Part shown: positions 22,464 through 33,218 of the stretch, one piece after another
How the letters are laid out: each line of letters starts with the position of its first letter
How positions within the stretch are numbered: position 1 is the first letter of the stretch
NCBI RefSeq assembly: GCF_000374325.1
Contig: NZ_KB894083.1
Location: forward strand, 41,644-105,643
Source of the DNA: Allofustis seminis DSM 15817
GTDB lineage: Bacteria > Bacillota > Bacilli > Lactobacillales > Carnobacteriaceae_A
Reading direction: 5' to 3'
Length of the DNA stretch: 64,000 nucleotides
The notes under the pieces: model-generated
Told to the model about the DNA's origin: nothing
Database searches by the model: none
Seen by the model: the letters and a program-made list of their open reading frames with translations, nothing else
Position numbers and translations under genes: made by a program

Positions 22464-24053
22464 TTAAGATAATTGAATGATGCGGTCAATATATGGTTTC
22501 ACTTGGTCGCGCAGATGATGGGTTACCATCACAACTGTCCAATCTGGATGCATTAATAAATATTTCTCAATTGCTATAGCTGTCGCCTCATCTAAACTCG
22601 AGGTACTCTCATCAAGAAGCAAAATTGGGCAATCTGCCAAAAATCCGCGTGCAAGTGCCAAACGTTGCAATTGACCTCCTGAGAATTTGTCCCCACGTAC
22701 CCCAACTGTTTCATCAAGTTGAGCAGGTAATGCTTCAATAATATCTTTCAATTGAACTTGTGCCAGCGCATCCCATAATCTTTCTTCTGGAATTTCTTGC
22801 CCAAGCGTTAAATTCTCACGAATTGATCCTTCAATAATTGCTGGGGTTTGTTCAACAAGTGTCACATAATCATATAATGAGTTGAGGGATATCTCATCAA
22901 TATTTTGCTGATTCAATCTTGCTTTTCCACCACTTGCTTTTAGTTGCCCTGCAAGGACTTTTAATAGGCTGGATTTACCGCATCCGCTCGGCCCCATTAA
23001 GGCAATTTTTTCGCCTAGCTTAATTTGCTCAGCAAAATTCTTCAAAATCGTCTGCTCGCCATATGATAACTCCAGCTGATCGAAATCATAGCCAGATTGT
23101 AGGGCTTCAATTTTTCTTTTATTTTTTGAAGCAGGCGTTAATGAATGGATTTTTTCGATGATAGGCTCCACCCCTTGAATTGCCGCCAAATTCTGACTCA
23201 TATTACCGACTGTATTAAATATACTGCTTGAAAATTGAATCGCTGGCAATAAGAAACCAGCAGAAATAAGGTGCTGATTGGATAAATATCCCGCCAATAC
23301 AATAATAGCCATTTGCGATACCACATTCCCGACTGCACCAGCTAATGCTACGAGACTCATTGTTTGGCGATATTGAAGTGAGACATCTTTTATATTTTTC
23401 GCCGATTGATCTATTTTTTGTTCAAAAAAGTTCAATGCTCGATACGTTAAAAAAGTATTATAAAAAGTCAGTGTATCCGTCACTTTACTAATGAAGCGTT
23501 CCTGTTCTTGGGTTAAATGAACAGTAGCATCTTGAATGGTTCGCTTGAATAATTTTGGCAACTGCACCATGACGCCTAATGCCACAATCGAAACCCCTAA
23601 AAGTGACCAGTGCATGAAAAATAAAGAAATTGCTGAAAAAATAACACTTATCAAACCCTCTGCTAAATGATAGAAACTCTCAAAGCCTCGCGTGTCCAGT
23701 TCATTCATATCATTGCTCAGCCATGAAGCATAAGCTCCCGCATCTTTTTGATGAAATGTCTCAAAGCTCGTCTGCGTCATATCGTGTGCTACATTAGTAC
23801 GCAATGTATAAAGCATTTTCTCACGTACACCATTAGCATAACGCACTTTAGCAATCACAAAAAATACATAAAGCATTAAAGATACAAATAATAAGACCAT
23901 TTGGCGCATCATCAATGAAGCATCTGCTTGGATAATAGCATTCATAATTTCTCCAGTGATAAATGCTGTAGCTGTACTTGCAACAACTGCACCGGCAATC
24001 AAGCCCACAATGACAATATGTTCTTTCCAAAATTGTTTTATAATATTTTTCAT
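22464..24053 (-). CDS. ABC exporter, fused membrane and ATPase domains
   Basis: 529 residues. Six-helix exporter-type membrane domain (about 1-290), then an ATPase with Walker A GPSGCGKSS, signature FSGGQLQR, Walker B ILLLDESTSSLD and H-loop VTHH. Half-transporter that probably acts as a homodimer. The substrate is unknown. It is divergent from an Rgg-like regulator with only about 100 bases between, and a 20-base palindrome in the gap, so the regulator probably controls it; peptide or bacteriocin export is one possibility. Confidence 0.85.
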   Translation of the reverse strand: MKNIIKQFWKEHIVIVGLIAGAVVASTATAFITGEIMNAIIQADASLMMRQMVLLFVSLMLYVFFVIAKVRYANGVREKMLYTLRTNVAHDMTQTSFETFHQKDAGAYASWLSNDMNELDTRGFESFYHLAEGLISVIFSAISLFFMHWSLLGVSIVALGVMVQLPKLFKRTIQDATVHLTQEQERFISKVTDTLTFYNTFLTYRALNFFEQKIDQSAKNIKDVSLQYRQTMSLVALAGAVGNVVSQMAIIVLAGYLSNQHLISAGFLLPAIQFSSSIFNTVGNMSQNLAAIQGVEPIIEKIHSLTPASKNKRKIEALQSGYDFDQLELSYGEQTILKNFAEQIKLGEKIALMGPSGCGKSSLLKVLAGQLKASGGKARLNQQNIDEISLNSLYDYVTLVEQTPAIIEGSIRENLTLGQEIPEERLWDALAQVQLKDIIEALPAQLDETVGVRGDKFSGGQLQRLALARGFLADCPILLLDESTSSLDEATAIAIEKYLLMHPDWTVVMVTHHLRDQVKPYIDRIIQLS

Positions 24054-24111
24054 TTGGTTACCTCCTTTATTTGTATTCTCAGTTTAAATGAAATAAAATG
24101 GAGACAATCAA

Positions 24112-24131
24112 AAATGGCGTATACGACATTT
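24112..24131. promoter_or_regulatory. 20-base near-perfect palindrome in the divergent promoter region
   Basis: AAATGGCGTA/TACGACATTT is symmetric apart from one base pair, centred on GTATAC at 24119-24124, and extends one A/T further on each side. It lies between the ABC exporter and the Rgg-like gene, 25 bases before the latter's start. Likely an operator for that regulator. Confidence 0.6.
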
Positions 24132-24156
24132 TATTAATAAAAAGGAGGCGCTGCAG

Positions 24157-25047
24157 ATGAATGTCGGTCAGGCATTGAAAGAAATACGACGACGAGAAAA
24201 TTTAACGCAAAAAGAGATGGCTGCCAATATTATTTCACCATCTTTTTATGCAAAAGTTGAAAAAGGATATCATCATATTTCTGCAGATGATCTCTTCGAT
24301 ATTTTGAAAGCACACCAATTATCGCTTGAAGATTTCATTGCATTGGTTCAAATGGATGAACAGGAAAATCTTATTATAACTTTTCAATATGCCTTAGCCA
24401 ATGCACTGACCCATTCCAAAGTAGAAGAAATAAATCAACTGCTAAAAGATATTCAAGCGACCGATAATCTTTCATTAGATGCTAAGCAATTGTTACAAGC
24501 AATTGGTGAAAGGAACTTATATTGGATTACACATGATCTCCAACACTTTTCAGAAGATAGCCGTCAATTTATTTCGAACAAAATATTCTCCTATCCTGAT
24601 TGGGACGCTAAAAAGCTCTCAATTTATGGTAACTTTATTGATATCTATGATGTTCAAACGAATTTAATGTTTTTGAAGCAAATTCTCAAAAAACCATTTG
24701 CCAACTTTACAAAAAAAGAGCAATTCATTGTCCTTGCAATATGTGTGAACTTCCTTGTGACAGAAATTGCTCGCGAAAAATATGAAGAGGCACTAGAAAT
24801 TGTTGAACATGTTGCCTTATTCGAAACCACGCAAGATAATTTCTTTATCAAATATATTAATGAATTCTTACGGCAGATGATTTTGTATCTTTTAACAGAG
24901 GATGTGCAATATTTCGAGGCAATGCAAGAGATTTATCGCCAAAGTGAACGTCTGAACTATCCTTTAACATCTCTTTTAAAAAGAGTATCCCCCAATATTG
25001 ATTATCTATTACAAAAATTACAAAATAAAAAAAGCAGCACCTCATAA
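24157..25047 (+). CDS. Rgg/GadR/MutR-family transcriptional regulator
   Basis: 296 residues. An N-terminal XRE helix-turn-helix (LTQKEMAANIISPSFYAKVEKG) is followed by a long all-helical repeat domain typical of Rgg/PlcR-like (RRNPP) peptide-sensing regulators. Such proteins bind short hydrophobic peptides imported from outside. No convincing pheromone gene was found next to it. AAAGGAGG Shine-Dalgarno. Its stop lies within its own terminator. Confidence 0.85.
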   Translation: MNVGQALKEIRRRENLTQKEMAANIISPSFYAKVEKGYHHISADDLFDILKAHQLSLEDFIALVQMDEQENLIITFQYALANALTHSKVEEINQLLKDIQATDNLSLDAKQLLQAIGERNLYWITHDLQHFSEDSRQFISNKIFSYPDWDAKKLSIYGNFIDIYDVQTNLMFLKQILKKPFANFTKKEQFIVLAICVNFLVTEIAREKYEEALEIVEHVALFETTQDNFFIKYINEFLRQMILYLLTEDVQYFEAMQEIYRQSERLNYPLTSLLKRVSPNIDYLLQKLQNKKSSTS

Positions 25048-25062
25048 GGTGCTGCTTTTTTA
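25028..25062 (+). terminator. Terminator overlapping the end of the Rgg-like gene
   Basis: Stem GCAGCACCT / AGGTGCTGC with 4-base loop, A-run before and T-run after, so it can serve both this gene and epuA on the other strand. Confidence 0.9.
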
Positions 25063-25069
25063 TTATTTT

Positions 25070-25264
25070 TTAGTGTAAGGCAATATGAATTAACTCTCGC
25101 CACATTTGTGCATCGAAAATGTCCAGTGGATTAGGCGATCCTTTACCTAAAAAAGTATAACCTATCATAATGCCCACCAATAAAGCGGCACTAAAAAGGA
25201 AGATGACTGCTATTGTACGGACTAAAATAATACCGATATTTTTAAATACTCTTCCCCAGTCCAT
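25070..25264 (-). CDS. epuA: EpuA-family small membrane protein
   Basis: 64 residues: one hydrophobic helix (IGIILVRTIAVIFLFSAALL) and a conserved C-terminal block (GYTFLGKGSPNPLDIFDAQMW) that matches the EpuA family, often labelled 'DNA-directed RNA polymerase subunit beta' in databases, a label without solid ground. Follows mbl and murA, as in other Lactobacillales. Confidence 0.85.
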   Translation of the reverse strand: MDWGRVFKNIGIILVRTIAVIFLFSAALLVGIMIGYTFLGKGSPNPLDIFDAQMWRELIHIALH

Positions 25265-25287
25265 TTGGTCCCTTCTTTCTTAGCGAG

Positions 25288-26271
25288 TTATTTTATTTTT
25301 TCTAAATTATCTAACAAAATACCTGTACCGATTGCGACAGAATCTAGCGGGCGTTCTGCAATGAATACTGGCACTTTTAATTCTTCAACTAATAATTGAT
25401 CAATGCCATGCATAAGCGCGCCACCACCTGTGATAATAATTCCGCGATCGATAATATCTGCTGAAAGTTCTGGCGGTGTTGTTTCAAGTACTTTTTTAGC
25501 GATTTTTACAATTTCAATAATAGATTCATGCGTTGCTTCAAGCACTTCTTTTGATGAGATCGAAACTGTTTTTGGCAAGCCACTCACCATATCACGTCCG
25601 CGGATTTCCATTGAATCGGCACGTGTTTTATCAAAGACTTCACCAATTTGTTTTTTGACTTCTTCTGATGTGCGGTCGCCGATGAGTAGGTTGTGTTTTT
25701 CTTTGACATATAATTTAATGTCAGCATCAAAAGTATCGCCCGCAACTTTAACAGACTGACTCGTTACGATACTTCCCATTGATAATACTGCAACATCTGT
25801 TGTCCCACCACCAATATCAATCACCATGCTACCGCTCGGTTGAAAAATATCCATTCCTGCACCTACTGCTGCAACCTTAGGCTCTTCTTCTAGATATACA
25901 TTTTTCCCGCCAGCTTTTTCAGCAACTTCAATAATTGCTTTTTGTTCGATTGCCGTAATATTTGTCGGGCAGCAAATTAAAATATTCGGCTTGGATAAGA
26001 AACCTTTAACTTCTGCTTTGTCAATAAAATAAGTCAGCATCGCTTCTGTAATATCAAAATCAGCAATTACGCCACCTTTTAGTGGACGGATGGCTTGAAT
26101 ATCGCCAGGAGTACGTCCGACCATTTTATAGGCATCTTCTCCCACTGCAAGTACTTCATGCGTTCGCGTATTCACCGCAACAACAGAAGGCTCATTAATG
26201 ACAATGCCACTATCTTTTACATGAACGAGCACATTAGCTGTCCCTAAGTCTATTCCAATATTTTTTGCCAT
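25288..26271 (-). CDS. mbl: Rod-shape determining actin homologue Mbl/MreB
   Basis: 327 residues, full-length MreB-type actin: NIGIDLGTANVLVHV (phosphate 1), MVIDIGGGTTDVAVLS (phosphate 2) and IIITGGGALMHG (adenosine). Guides side-wall peptidoglycan synthesis, so the organism is likely not a strict coccus, or retains a peripheral-growth role for this protein. The ATG at 26271 is preceded by GAGGAG. Lies between murA and epuA. Confidence 0.93.
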   Translation of the reverse strand: MAKNIGIDLGTANVLVHVKDSGIVINEPSVVAVNTRTHEVLAVGEDAYKMVGRTPGDIQAIRPLKGGVIADFDITEAMLTYFIDKAEVKGFLSKPNILICCPTNITAIEQKAIIEVAEKAGGKNVYLEEEPKVAAVGAGMDIFQPSGSMVIDIGGGTTDVAVLSMGSIVTSQSVKVAGDTFDADIKLYVKEKHNLLIGDRTSEEVKKQIGEVFDKTRADSMEIRGRDMVSGLPKTVSISSKEVLEATHESIIEIVKIAKKVLETTPPELSADIIDRGIIITGGGALMHGIDQLLVEELKVPVFIAERPLDSVAIGTGILLDNLEKIK

Positions 26272-26354
26272 TTTATTTCTCCTCAAATTCAGTCTTAATC
26301 AATCTTTTAATAGTAGTATACTAAATGCTTTGACACAAAATTACAAGCATTGCA

Positions 26355-27653
26355 CTAAGCTTTCGTTAATTCTTTAATATTTTTTTGTTGATTGTCGGAC
26401 ACTCTTTTAATATCAGCACCTAATGCTTCTAGCTTATGATGAAAATCAAAATAACCACGGTCCAGATGCTCAAGTTTCGTCACGTGGGTGGAACCTTTAG
26501 CAATTAATCCTGCTAGAATAAGTGCCGCAGAGGCACGCAAATCAGTCGATGCAACGTGCGAACCTAATAAAGTATTTCCGCCATGAATTACTGCTATATT
26601 GCCATCAATTGTAAAGGTCGCATTCATTTTGCGCAATTGTTCCAAATGCATAAAGCGATTTTCAAAAACTGTTTCTTGCATCACACTGCGACCATCTGCC
26701 GCCAACTGTGCAATTGTCATCAAGGCTTGTAAATCAGTCGGAAAACCAGGATGCGGCATCGTCTTTACATCAGTCGGTTGTAATCTTTCTGGTCCTAGTA
26801 CACGCAATCCTTCCTCCGACTCAATAAATAGTGTCCCCATTTCTTTTAATTTTGCTATGAGAGGTGCATTATGTTCAACGATACCATTTCTTATGATGAT
26901 ATCGCCTTGAGTAAGTGCACTTGCCACCATAAAAGTCCCTGCTTCAATGCGATCTGGGATAATACTATGCGTTCTGCCTTTAAGAGAGGTTACGCCATAA
27001 ATTCTTATCTTTTCAGTCCCCGCACCGATTATTCTAGCACCCATACGGTTCAAATAGTTCGCCAAGTCAACAATCTCAGGCTCTTGTGCTGCATTGACAA
27101 TTGTTGTCTTGCCATCAGCTAACGTGGCTGCCATCATAAGATTCTGCGTTGCACCAACACTTGGAAAATCCAAATAAATCTCCGCACCATGTAAATGAGG
27201 TACAATAGCTTCCAAATAAGCATTCTTTTGAATAATCTGCGCGCCCATTGCCTCAAAGCCTTTCAAGTGCAAGTCAATAGGACGTGTGCCAATTGCACAT
27301 CCTCCAGGCATCGCCACTTTTGCACGTCCAGTACGCGCCAGAAGCGGGCCCATGACAACAACTGAAGCACGCATCTTACTCATAAATTCAAAAGGGGTCT
27401 CATGTTGGATAGGTTGCGTAGCATCAATAGTCATCATCTTTTTTTCTTCATTAAAGTCAACATGAATATTTAAATAACGTAAGACTTCTTCCATCAAATA
27501 AATATCAGACAATTGTGGTACATTATATAAATGTGTGATCTCTGATTCTCCTAGAATAGCGGCTGCCAATATCGGTAGTGCAGCGTTTTTCGCGCCTTCT
27601 ACTTCGACTGTTCCTTGAAGCATTCGACCGCCTCTTACGATAATTTCCTCCAT
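26355..27653 (-). CDS. murA: UDP-N-acetylglucosamine 1-carboxyvinyltransferase
   Basis: 432 residues. Lys22 (EGAKNAALP) and the catalytic, fosfomycin-target Cys119 in [14 protein letters not shown] are present. First committed step of peptidoglycan synthesis (PEP transfer to UDP-GlcNAc). The ATG at 27653 sits 5 bases after GGAGG; an upstream in-frame TTG is part of the Shine-Dalgarno region. Heads the murA-mbl-epuA unit. Confidence 0.96.
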   Translation of the reverse strand: MEEIIVRGGRMLQGTVEVEGAKNAALPILAAAILGESEITHLYNVPQLSDIYLMEEVLRYLNIHVDFNEEKKMMTIDATQPIQHETPFEFMSKMRASVVVMGPLLARTGRAKVAMPGGCAIGTRPIDLHLKGFEAMGAQIIQKNAYLEAIVPHLHGAEIYLDFPSVGATQNLMMAATLADGKTTIVNAAQEPEIVDLANYLNRMGARIIGAGTEKIRIYGVTSLKGRTHSIIPDRIEAGTFMVASALTQGDIIIRNGIVEHNAPLIAKLKEMGTLFIESEEGLRVLGPERLQPTDVKTMPHPGFPTDLQALMTIAQLAADGRSVMQETVFENRFMHLEQLRKMNATFTIDGNIAVIHGGNTLLGSHVASTDLRASAALILAGLIAKGSTHVTKLEHLDRGYFDFHHKLEALGADIKRVSDNQQKNIKELTKA

Positions 27654-27785
27654 TTTTACCTCCAAACCGTTTTCGGGTCATTTTATTTCTTGAGAAAATT
27701 TTAAGTTGTTTTTTTGTCAGTACTATAAGTATAGCTAGAAGCCTTCATAAATTACAAGAACTATCTTTTATTGTCATATCAACTC

Positions 27786-27821
27786 AAAAAGAAAAGATGC
27801 ACTCGTGCATCTTTTCTTTTT
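27786..27821 (-). terminator. Terminator of upp
   Basis: Perfect 17-base stem (AAAAAGAAAAGATGCAC and its complement) with a 2-base loop, just after the upp stop. Confidence 0.9.
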
Positions 27822-27839
27822 GGGATGATGTAATTGTTC

Positions 27840-28475
27840 TTAGAGCGTACCATATAAACGGTCGCCTGCATCGCCTAATCCTGGAAGGATATACGCATTG
27901 TCATTCAATTTCTCATCAAGTGCTGCGGTATATACTTGAATATCTGGATGTGCTTCAGTAAATGCTCGAACGCCTTCTGGTGCACTTACAAGGCAAATAA
28001 ATTTAATATTTTCTTTTTTAGCACCACGTTTCACCAAAGCATCTACTGCTGCAATAGCACTTCCGCCCGTTGCAAGCATCGGATCCACCAGATAAATGTG
28101 GCGATCTTCTAAATTATTTGGCATTTTAACGAAATATTCAACAGGTTGCATTGTTTTCTCATCGCGGTACATTCCCACATGACCGACACGTGCTGCTGGA
28201 ATTAAGTCTAAGATGCCATCAACCATTCCTAACCCCGCTCTTAAAATAGGGACGATGACAACCTTTTTACCTGACAATTGTTTTTGGACGGTCGTTGTCA
28301 ATGGGGTTTTCACTTGGACATCTTCAAGTGGCAAATCGCGCGAAACTTCATAGGCGAGAAGTCTTGCAAGTTCATTAACCAACTGTCTGAAATCTTTTGT
28401 TCCAGTATTTTCATCGCGTAAAAGTGTCAATTTGTGTTTGATGAGTGGGTGTTCAATCACTTGAAAATTCTTCAT
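27840..28475 (-). CDS. upp: Uracil phosphoribosyltransferase
   Basis: 211 residues, the usual length. PRPP-binding [17 protein letters not shown] and uracil-binding [11 protein letters not shown] are present. Salvages uracil to UMP. Monocistronic, with its own terminator; the murA promoter region lies beyond. Confidence 0.96.
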   Translation of the reverse strand: MKNFQVIEHPLIKHKLTLLRDENTGTKDFRQLVNELARLLAYEVSRDLPLEDVQVKTPLTTTVQKQLSGKKVVIVPILRAGLGMVDGILDLIPAARVGHVGMYRDEKTMQPVEYFVKMPNNLEDRHIYLVDPMLATGGSAIAAVDALVKRGAKKENIKFICLVSAPEGVRAFTEAHPDIQVYTAALDEKLNDNAYILPGLGDAGDRLYGTL

Positions 28476-28562
28476 TAGTATAGCGCCCCTTTTTTATTTT
28501 TTATTGCTTTTCATCTTTTTAATGATACCGAATTTTTGCTTGCTTTTCTACCCTAAAGGCTA

Positions 28563-29564
28563 TTATTTTATTATTTTTCCACCGCTAGCTTTACTTAATC
28601 GGTTCATATATGCAACGCCAGCTCCTTTTGCAGGAAATACTTGCGCCAAAATCACATCAACTGCTGCCTGTTCAAGTGTCCGCAATCCTTTATAAAATGT
28701 AGCATTTGCTGATTCAATATCAGCTGCTTTACCTAATGATACACTTGCCATAAGTGTAGGTTCATTTTGATAGCGGCTGATAATCTCTTCTTTTGCTAGA
28801 AGACCGATCTTCTTATCCGAAAATTCACGCAATGCCTGGTCAAAATCTTCTACCATCCACACTGGTACATTGGGAGCATAATGTTGATATTTCATTCCTG
28901 GGGCTTTCGGCCCTTTTGTCATATTCTGATTTTCTTCAAAGCCACGAATTGGACCAATTACCGCTTCTATCGCTTCTTGTGTGATCCCTCCTGGGCGTAA
29001 AATAGTTGGGCGGTCACTTGTTATATCAATAACGGTCGATTCAACACCAACCTCTAAATCGTCCGCTTCAATGATTCCAGCAATTTTTCCTTGCAAATCA
29101 TCATAGACATGTTGTGCCATTGTTGGGCTAGGACGTCCCGACAAATTAGCGCTCGGTGCTGCTAAACCCACGTGGCATGCACGTATAAAGGCAAGCGCCA
29201 CTGGATGTGCTGGCATACGAATACCTACCGTGTCAAGTCCTGCCGTTACCGTTGGTGCTGCAATCCCACTTGATTGTAGAATTAATGTCAGTGGTCCTGG
29301 CCAAAAAGCATCCATCAACTGACGGGCTTGAGGGGGAATAGATTTGACAAATTTTTGTGCATCGCAAATGGTCGCAATATGAACGATCAATGGATTATCG
29401 CTCGGTCGCCCTTTCGCTTGATAGATTTTTTTTACTGCAGTGTCATTTGTTGCATCTGCCCCCAATCCAAATACTGTCTCCGTTGGGAAGGCAACTAATT
29501 CTCCTGCTTCAATCTGTTGTGCAGCTTCTTTTAAATCATTTTGAGTATATCGTTTCGTCTGCAT
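28563..29564 (-). CDS. ywlC: L-threonylcarbamoyladenylate synthase (TsaC/Sua5/YwlC)
   Basis: 333 residues: YrdC domain (about 1-200) with FPTETVFGLGADA, KGRPSDNPL and GIRMPAHP, followed by the Sua5 C-terminal domain (APGMKYQHYAP...). Makes threonylcarbamoyl-AMP for the t6A37 modification of tRNAs that read ANN codons. The second ATG, 8 bases after GGAAG, is the better start. Follows prmC closely; the same prfA-prmC-ywlC order is common in Firmicutes. Confidence 0.93.
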   Translation of the reverse strand: MQTKRYTQNDLKEAAQQIEAGELVAFPTETVFGLGADATNDTAVKKIYQAKGRPSDNPLIVHIATICDAQKFVKSIPPQARQLMDAFWPGPLTLILQSSGIAAPTVTAGLDTVGIRMPAHPVALAFIRACHVGLAAPSANLSGRPSPTMAQHVYDDLQGKIAGIIEADDLEVGVESTVIDITSDRPTILRPGGITQEAIEAVIGPIRGFEENQNMTKGPKAPGMKYQHYAPNVPVWMVEDFDQALREFSDKKIGLLAKEEIISRYQNEPTLMASVSLGKAADIESANATFYKGLRTLEQAAVDVILAQVFPAKGAGVAYMNRLSKASGGKIIK

Positions 29565-29578
29565 CACATTCACTTCCT

Positions 29579-30445
29579 TTAAAGCATTTGCACATGAATC
29601 ACGCGGTCATGTCCAGCATAATCTTTTAACACTTTAAGCGCCAGATTTTCCCCTTGATTTTTTATAAAATGAGCAACTCTTTCAGCCTGCTGATAGCCAA
29701 TTTCTAAGTAAAGTTGACCGCCTGGATTCAAATAATATAGAAATCTTTCAGCAATCTGACGATAAATGGCATAACCTTCCTCGGCAGCAAAGAGTGCTTC
29801 ATGCGGTTCAAATTGAATGACATTTGCTGTCATCTCAGTTATTTCTCCTTTTCCAATATAAGGCGGATTGGAATAAATTATATCAAATGTCCGCCCAGCA
29901 ACAGGTTCAAAAAGATCGCCACAATAAAATTCTACATCCGCCTTTAAGCATCTTGCATTTTTTTGGGCAATCGCGAGTGCCTCCTGACTAATATCTGTCG
30001 CCACAACGGTATCTTGTGGCCGTGCCAACTTATGGCTGATGCCAATCACACCACTACCTGTTCCAATATCTAACACATCAAGTGATTTTGTTATAGAAGA
30101 CAGTATTTTTAAAGTATCTCCTACCCACGCTTCTGTTTCTGGACGCGGAATTAATGTCTGAGCGGTTACCAGATAATGCTGATTCAAAAATTCTGCTTCG
30201 CCTAGAATATATTGCAACGGTTCACCTTTTGCTTTGCGTGCCAAGTCGGAAGCAAGTTGTGCCCGCTCTTTTTGGGGCATCTGTTCCATTTGATGGGTCA
30301 TCCAATCCGTTAAGGTCCATGCCTTTCTTGCAAGGATGAGCCAACGTGCTTCTTGTGGATTTTCTTTTATTTTTTCTAAAAAAGAAGAAGCCATACGTTC
30401 GGCTTCTTGATATGTCATTTCATTTGAAAAATGCAGACCTCTCAT
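29579..30445 (-). CDS. prmC: Release factor glutamine methyltransferase
   Basis: 288 residues. N-terminal helical domain that recognises release factor, then a SAM-binding domain (LDIGTGSGVIGISHKL) and the catalytic NPPY (IIYSNPPYIG). Methylates the Gln of the GGQ motif in the release factors, including PrfA encoded just upstream. The ATG overlaps the prfA stop by one base. Confidence 0.95.
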   Translation of the reverse strand: MRGLHFSNEMTYQEAERMASSFLEKIKENPQEARWLILARKAWTLTDWMTHQMEQMPQKERAQLASDLARKAKGEPLQYILGEAEFLNQHYLVTAQTLIPRPETEAWVGDTLKILSSITKSLDVLDIGTGSGVIGISHKLARPQDTVVATDISQEALAIAQKNARCLKADVEFYCGDLFEPVAGRTFDIIYSNPPYIGKGEITEMTANVIQFEPHEALFAAEEGYAIYRQIAERFLYYLNPGGQLYLEIGYQQAERVAHFIKNQGENLALKVLKDYAGHDRVIHVQML

Positions 30446-31518
30446 TACATATTCTCCAATTTTTTCGTCTGATCTTCGATAATCAATGTTTCGATGATTT
30501 CGTCCAAATCTCCATTTAAGACTTGTTCTAACTTGTGAAGGGTCAGATGCACACGATGATCGGTTACACGTCCTTGCGGGAAATTATAAGTTCGAATACG
30601 TTCCGAGCGGTCGCCCGTTCCAACTGCAGATTTGCGCTCAGCGTCTACTTCAGCTTGTGCTTGTTGGATATAGTAGTCATTTACTCGTGCAAGCAACACC
30701 TTCATCGCTTTTTCGCGGTTTTTTATCTGGCTTCGTTCATCTTGCATTGAAACAACAATTCCTGTTGGCAAGTGCGTCAAGCGAACGGCAGAGTCTGTCA
30801 TATTCACGTGCTGACCGCCTGCACCACTTGCACGGAAAATATCTACACGAATATCATTAGCATCTAAGTTCACTTCCACGTCTTCGGCTTCAGGCATTAC
30901 CACAACTGTAGCCGTTGAGGTATGAATACGTCCTTGCGATTCTGTTTCTGGTACACGCTGCACTCGGTGTGCACCACTTTCATATTTCAATTTGGAATAA
31001 ACATTATTTCCTTGAATTGCAAAGATAATCTCTTTATAGCCCCCTGCATCACTTGTGCTCGCTTCGATGATTTCAGTTTTCCATCCTTGATTGTCAGCAT
31101 ATTTTTGATACATATGGAATAGATCCCCTGCAAAAAGCTGTGCTTCATCACCACCTGCTGCCCCGCGAATTTCCATAATAATATTCTTTTCATCATTTTC
31201 ATCTTTAGGGAGTAGCAATATTTTCAATTGTTCTTCTAATGCTTCTTTTTCTTGCATAAGTGTATCATGTTCTTCTTTTGCAAGTTCTTCCATATCTGGC
31301 TCAAGAGAACCTTGAAGCATTTCTTCGACTTCTTGATATTCTTCGACTGCTTTTTTGTATTTGCGGTAAGTGTCAATGGTTTCGCGTAGATTGCCTTCTT
31401 CTTTTGAAAGTGCAAGCAAACGATTCGTATCCGCAATCACTTCAGGATCCGCTAATTGTTTTGTTAATTGAATATAATGGTCTTCTACACCTTCAAGTTG
31501 CTCATATAAATTTATCAA
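30445..31518 (-). CDS. prfA: Peptide chain release factor 1
   Basis: 357 residues with GAGGQHVN (the GGQ catalytic loop) and the codon-recognition region. Terminates translation at UAA and UAG. Starts with TTG, overlapping the tdk TGA (TTGA), behind AGGGG; coupling with tdk is likely. Confidence 0.96.
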   Translation of the reverse strand: MINLYEQLEGVEDHYIQLTKQLADPEVIADTNRLLALSKEEGNLRETIDTYRKYKKAVEEYQEVEEMLQGSLEPDMEELAKEEHDTLMQEKEALEEQLKILLLPKDENDEKNIIMEIRGAAGGDEAQLFAGDLFHMYQKYADNQGWKTEIIEASTSDAGGYKEIIFAIQGNNVYSKLKYESGAHRVQRVPETESQGRIHTSTATVVVMPEAEDVEVNLDANDIRVDIFRASGAGGQHVNMTDSAVRLTHLPTGIVVSMQDERSQIKNREKAMKVLLARVNDYYIQQAQAEVDAERKSAVGTGDRSERIRTYNFPQGRVTDHRVHLTLHKLEQVLNGDLDEIIETLIIEDQTKKLENM

Positions 31519-32114
31519 TTCAATTCCCCTTCATTTTGTTGGTCATTAATCGGCGGCTGAAAATAATGCTTGCGACATACTGGGTAATAAGACTCATTAC
31601 CGCCAATTTGAATTTGTTCACCTTCATAGACCGGTTTGCCGTCATTCATCCGCAAGTTCATTGTTGCTTTTTTGCCACAGAACCAACAGATCGTCTTTAT
31701 TTCTTCAATTTTGTCTGCATAGATGAGCAGATTCTCAGATCCTTCAAATAAATGGTTCATAAAATCATTTTTCAATCCAAAGGCAATGACGGGAACATCT
31801 AATTCATCAACGATCTTTGCAAGTTGTAGTACATGTTCACGCGAAAGAAATTGTGCTTCATCCACTAATACACAATAGGGTTCTGGATGATGTTGCTGCA
31901 CCATTTCAAAAATATCGGTTGCTTCAAAAATCGGTGTCGCTTTCTTCATCATACCTGTACGACTCGCAACTTTTCCGACACCTTCGCGATTATCGACCCC
32001 GCTCGTAAAAATCATCACTGATTTGTTCTGTTCTTCATAATTATGGGCAACTTTAATCACTTCAATGGATTTACCACTATTCATTGCGCCATAACGAAAA
32101 TATAATTGTGCCAC
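31515..32114 (-). CDS. tdk: Thymidine kinase
   Basis: 199 residues. P-loop [18 protein letters not shown] and a zinc lasso with CWFCG and a later CRKH. Salvages thymidine to dTMP. The GTG at 32114 (GGAG 7 bases before) gives the normal [16 protein letters not shown]-terminus; the longer frame adds 16 unlikely residues. First gene of tdk-prfA-prmC-ywlC. Confidence 0.95.
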   Translation of the reverse strand: MAQLYFRYGAMNSGKSIEVIKVAHNYEEQNKSVMIFTSGVDNREGVGKVASRTGMMKKATPIFEATDIFEMVQQHHPEPYCVLVDEAQFLSREHVLQLAKIVDELDVPVIAFGLKNDFMNHLFEGSENLLIYADKIEEIKTICWFCGKKATMNLRMNDGKPVYEGEQIQIGGNESYYPVCRKHYFQPPINDQQNEGELN

Positions 32115-32267
32115 AGTACCGCTCCATTCTATTTCATCATTAAAAATTATAACGAATTCCATTTAAAATAACAAGAAAAGCTAAACAGCCTCTTTTGAAG
32201 ATTTTTGGTGTGGATTATGCTAGTATTAGGGAGAAAGTAATGACTATAAAATAGATAGGAGTCAAAA

Positions 32268-33215
32268 ATGAAAGAACCAATTTTTTTAAAAGGAGCCATG
32301 CAAGATAAAATTTGGGGCGGCACCAAATTGCATGAATTGTTCGGTTATGATATTCCAACTGATACAACGGGAGAATATTGGGCCATCAGCGCTCATGAAA
32401 ATGGAATGTCTTATGTAACAGGTGGGCCTTTTGATGGATTGTCTTTAAAAGAGCTATGGACACAACATCCTGAACTATTCAATCATCCAAAAGATGAAAA
32501 ATTTCCACTTCTTGTAAAAATTATCGATGCCAAAGAAGATCTTTCAGTACAAGTCCATCCCAATAATGATTATGCTAAAGAACACGCTGGCGAGCTTGGA
32601 AAAACAGAGTGCTGGTATATTCTAGATGCTGAGCCCAATGCACGCATTGTGTTCGGACATAAGGCACAGACAAAAGAAGAATTAGAACAATTAGTTGCAG
32701 AAGGAAAATGGGACGAGCTCCTTGCTTATCGCTACGTAAAACCAGGAGAATTCTATTATGTGCAAGCGGGTCTTTTACATGCAATTGGTGCTGGTGTTAC
32801 ATTGCTTGAAGTCCAGCAATCCAGTGATACAACATATCGTTTTTATGATTATGACCGAACAGATGCAAATGGCAATAAGCGACCGCTTCATTTAGAAGAT
32901 GCATTGAATGTTACATTAGTGCCTGCTGTTGACGAGACACGCCCACCTTTTGGAATGGGAACGACAAATGGTCGGATCACTTTACTTTTAGCTAATGATT
33001 ATTTTGCGGTCGAACATTGGCAAACGACTGGTCAAATGCCGCTGGATAAAGTGGAAGATTATACATTGCTCAGCGTGATTAAAGGGCATGGCACCTTGCA
33101 GATTGATGACAAAACATATCCTTTAGAAAAAGGGGTCTTCTTCATCTTGCCAAAAGATGTTGAAAGTTTCGAATTAGATGGCGAAATGGAACTTATTGTA
33201 GCACATGCTAAATAA
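32268..33215 (+). CDS. manA: Mannose-6-phosphate isomerase, class I
   Basis: 315 residues, the short Firmicutes type. Zinc ligands in VQVHPNNDYA and the later ECWYIL; AGLLHAIGAG and LLEVQQSSDTTYR are family blocks. Interconverts mannose-6-P and fructose-6-P. AGGAG Shine-Dalgarno and an extended -10 (TGCTAGTAT) about 40 bases upstream. Lone gene on the plus strand, divergent from tdk. Confidence 0.95.
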   Translation: MKEPIFLKGAMQDKIWGGTKLHELFGYDIPTDTTGEYWAISAHENGMSYVTGGPFDGLSLKELWTQHPELFNHPKDEKFPLLVKIIDAKEDLSVQVHPNNDYAKEHAGELGKTECWYILDAEPNARIVFGHKAQTKEELEQLVAEGKWDELLAYRYVKPGEFYYVQAGLLHAIGAGVTLLEVQQSSDTTYRFYDYDRTDANGNKRPLHLEDALNVTLVPAVDETRPPFGMGTTNGRITLLLANDYFAVEHWQTTGQMPLDKVEDYTLLSVIKGHGTLQIDDKTYPLEKGVFFILPKDVESFELDGEMELIVAHAK

Positions 33216-33218
33216 TAT

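Noticed and set aside
24098..24160. 20-codon plus-strand ORF before the Rgg-like gene, encoding a peptide with YDILLI, as a short hydrophobic pheromone
   Set aside because: It has no Shine-Dalgarno, ends in basic residues instead of a hydrophobic tail, and overlaps the operator and the ribosome site of the regulator gene.
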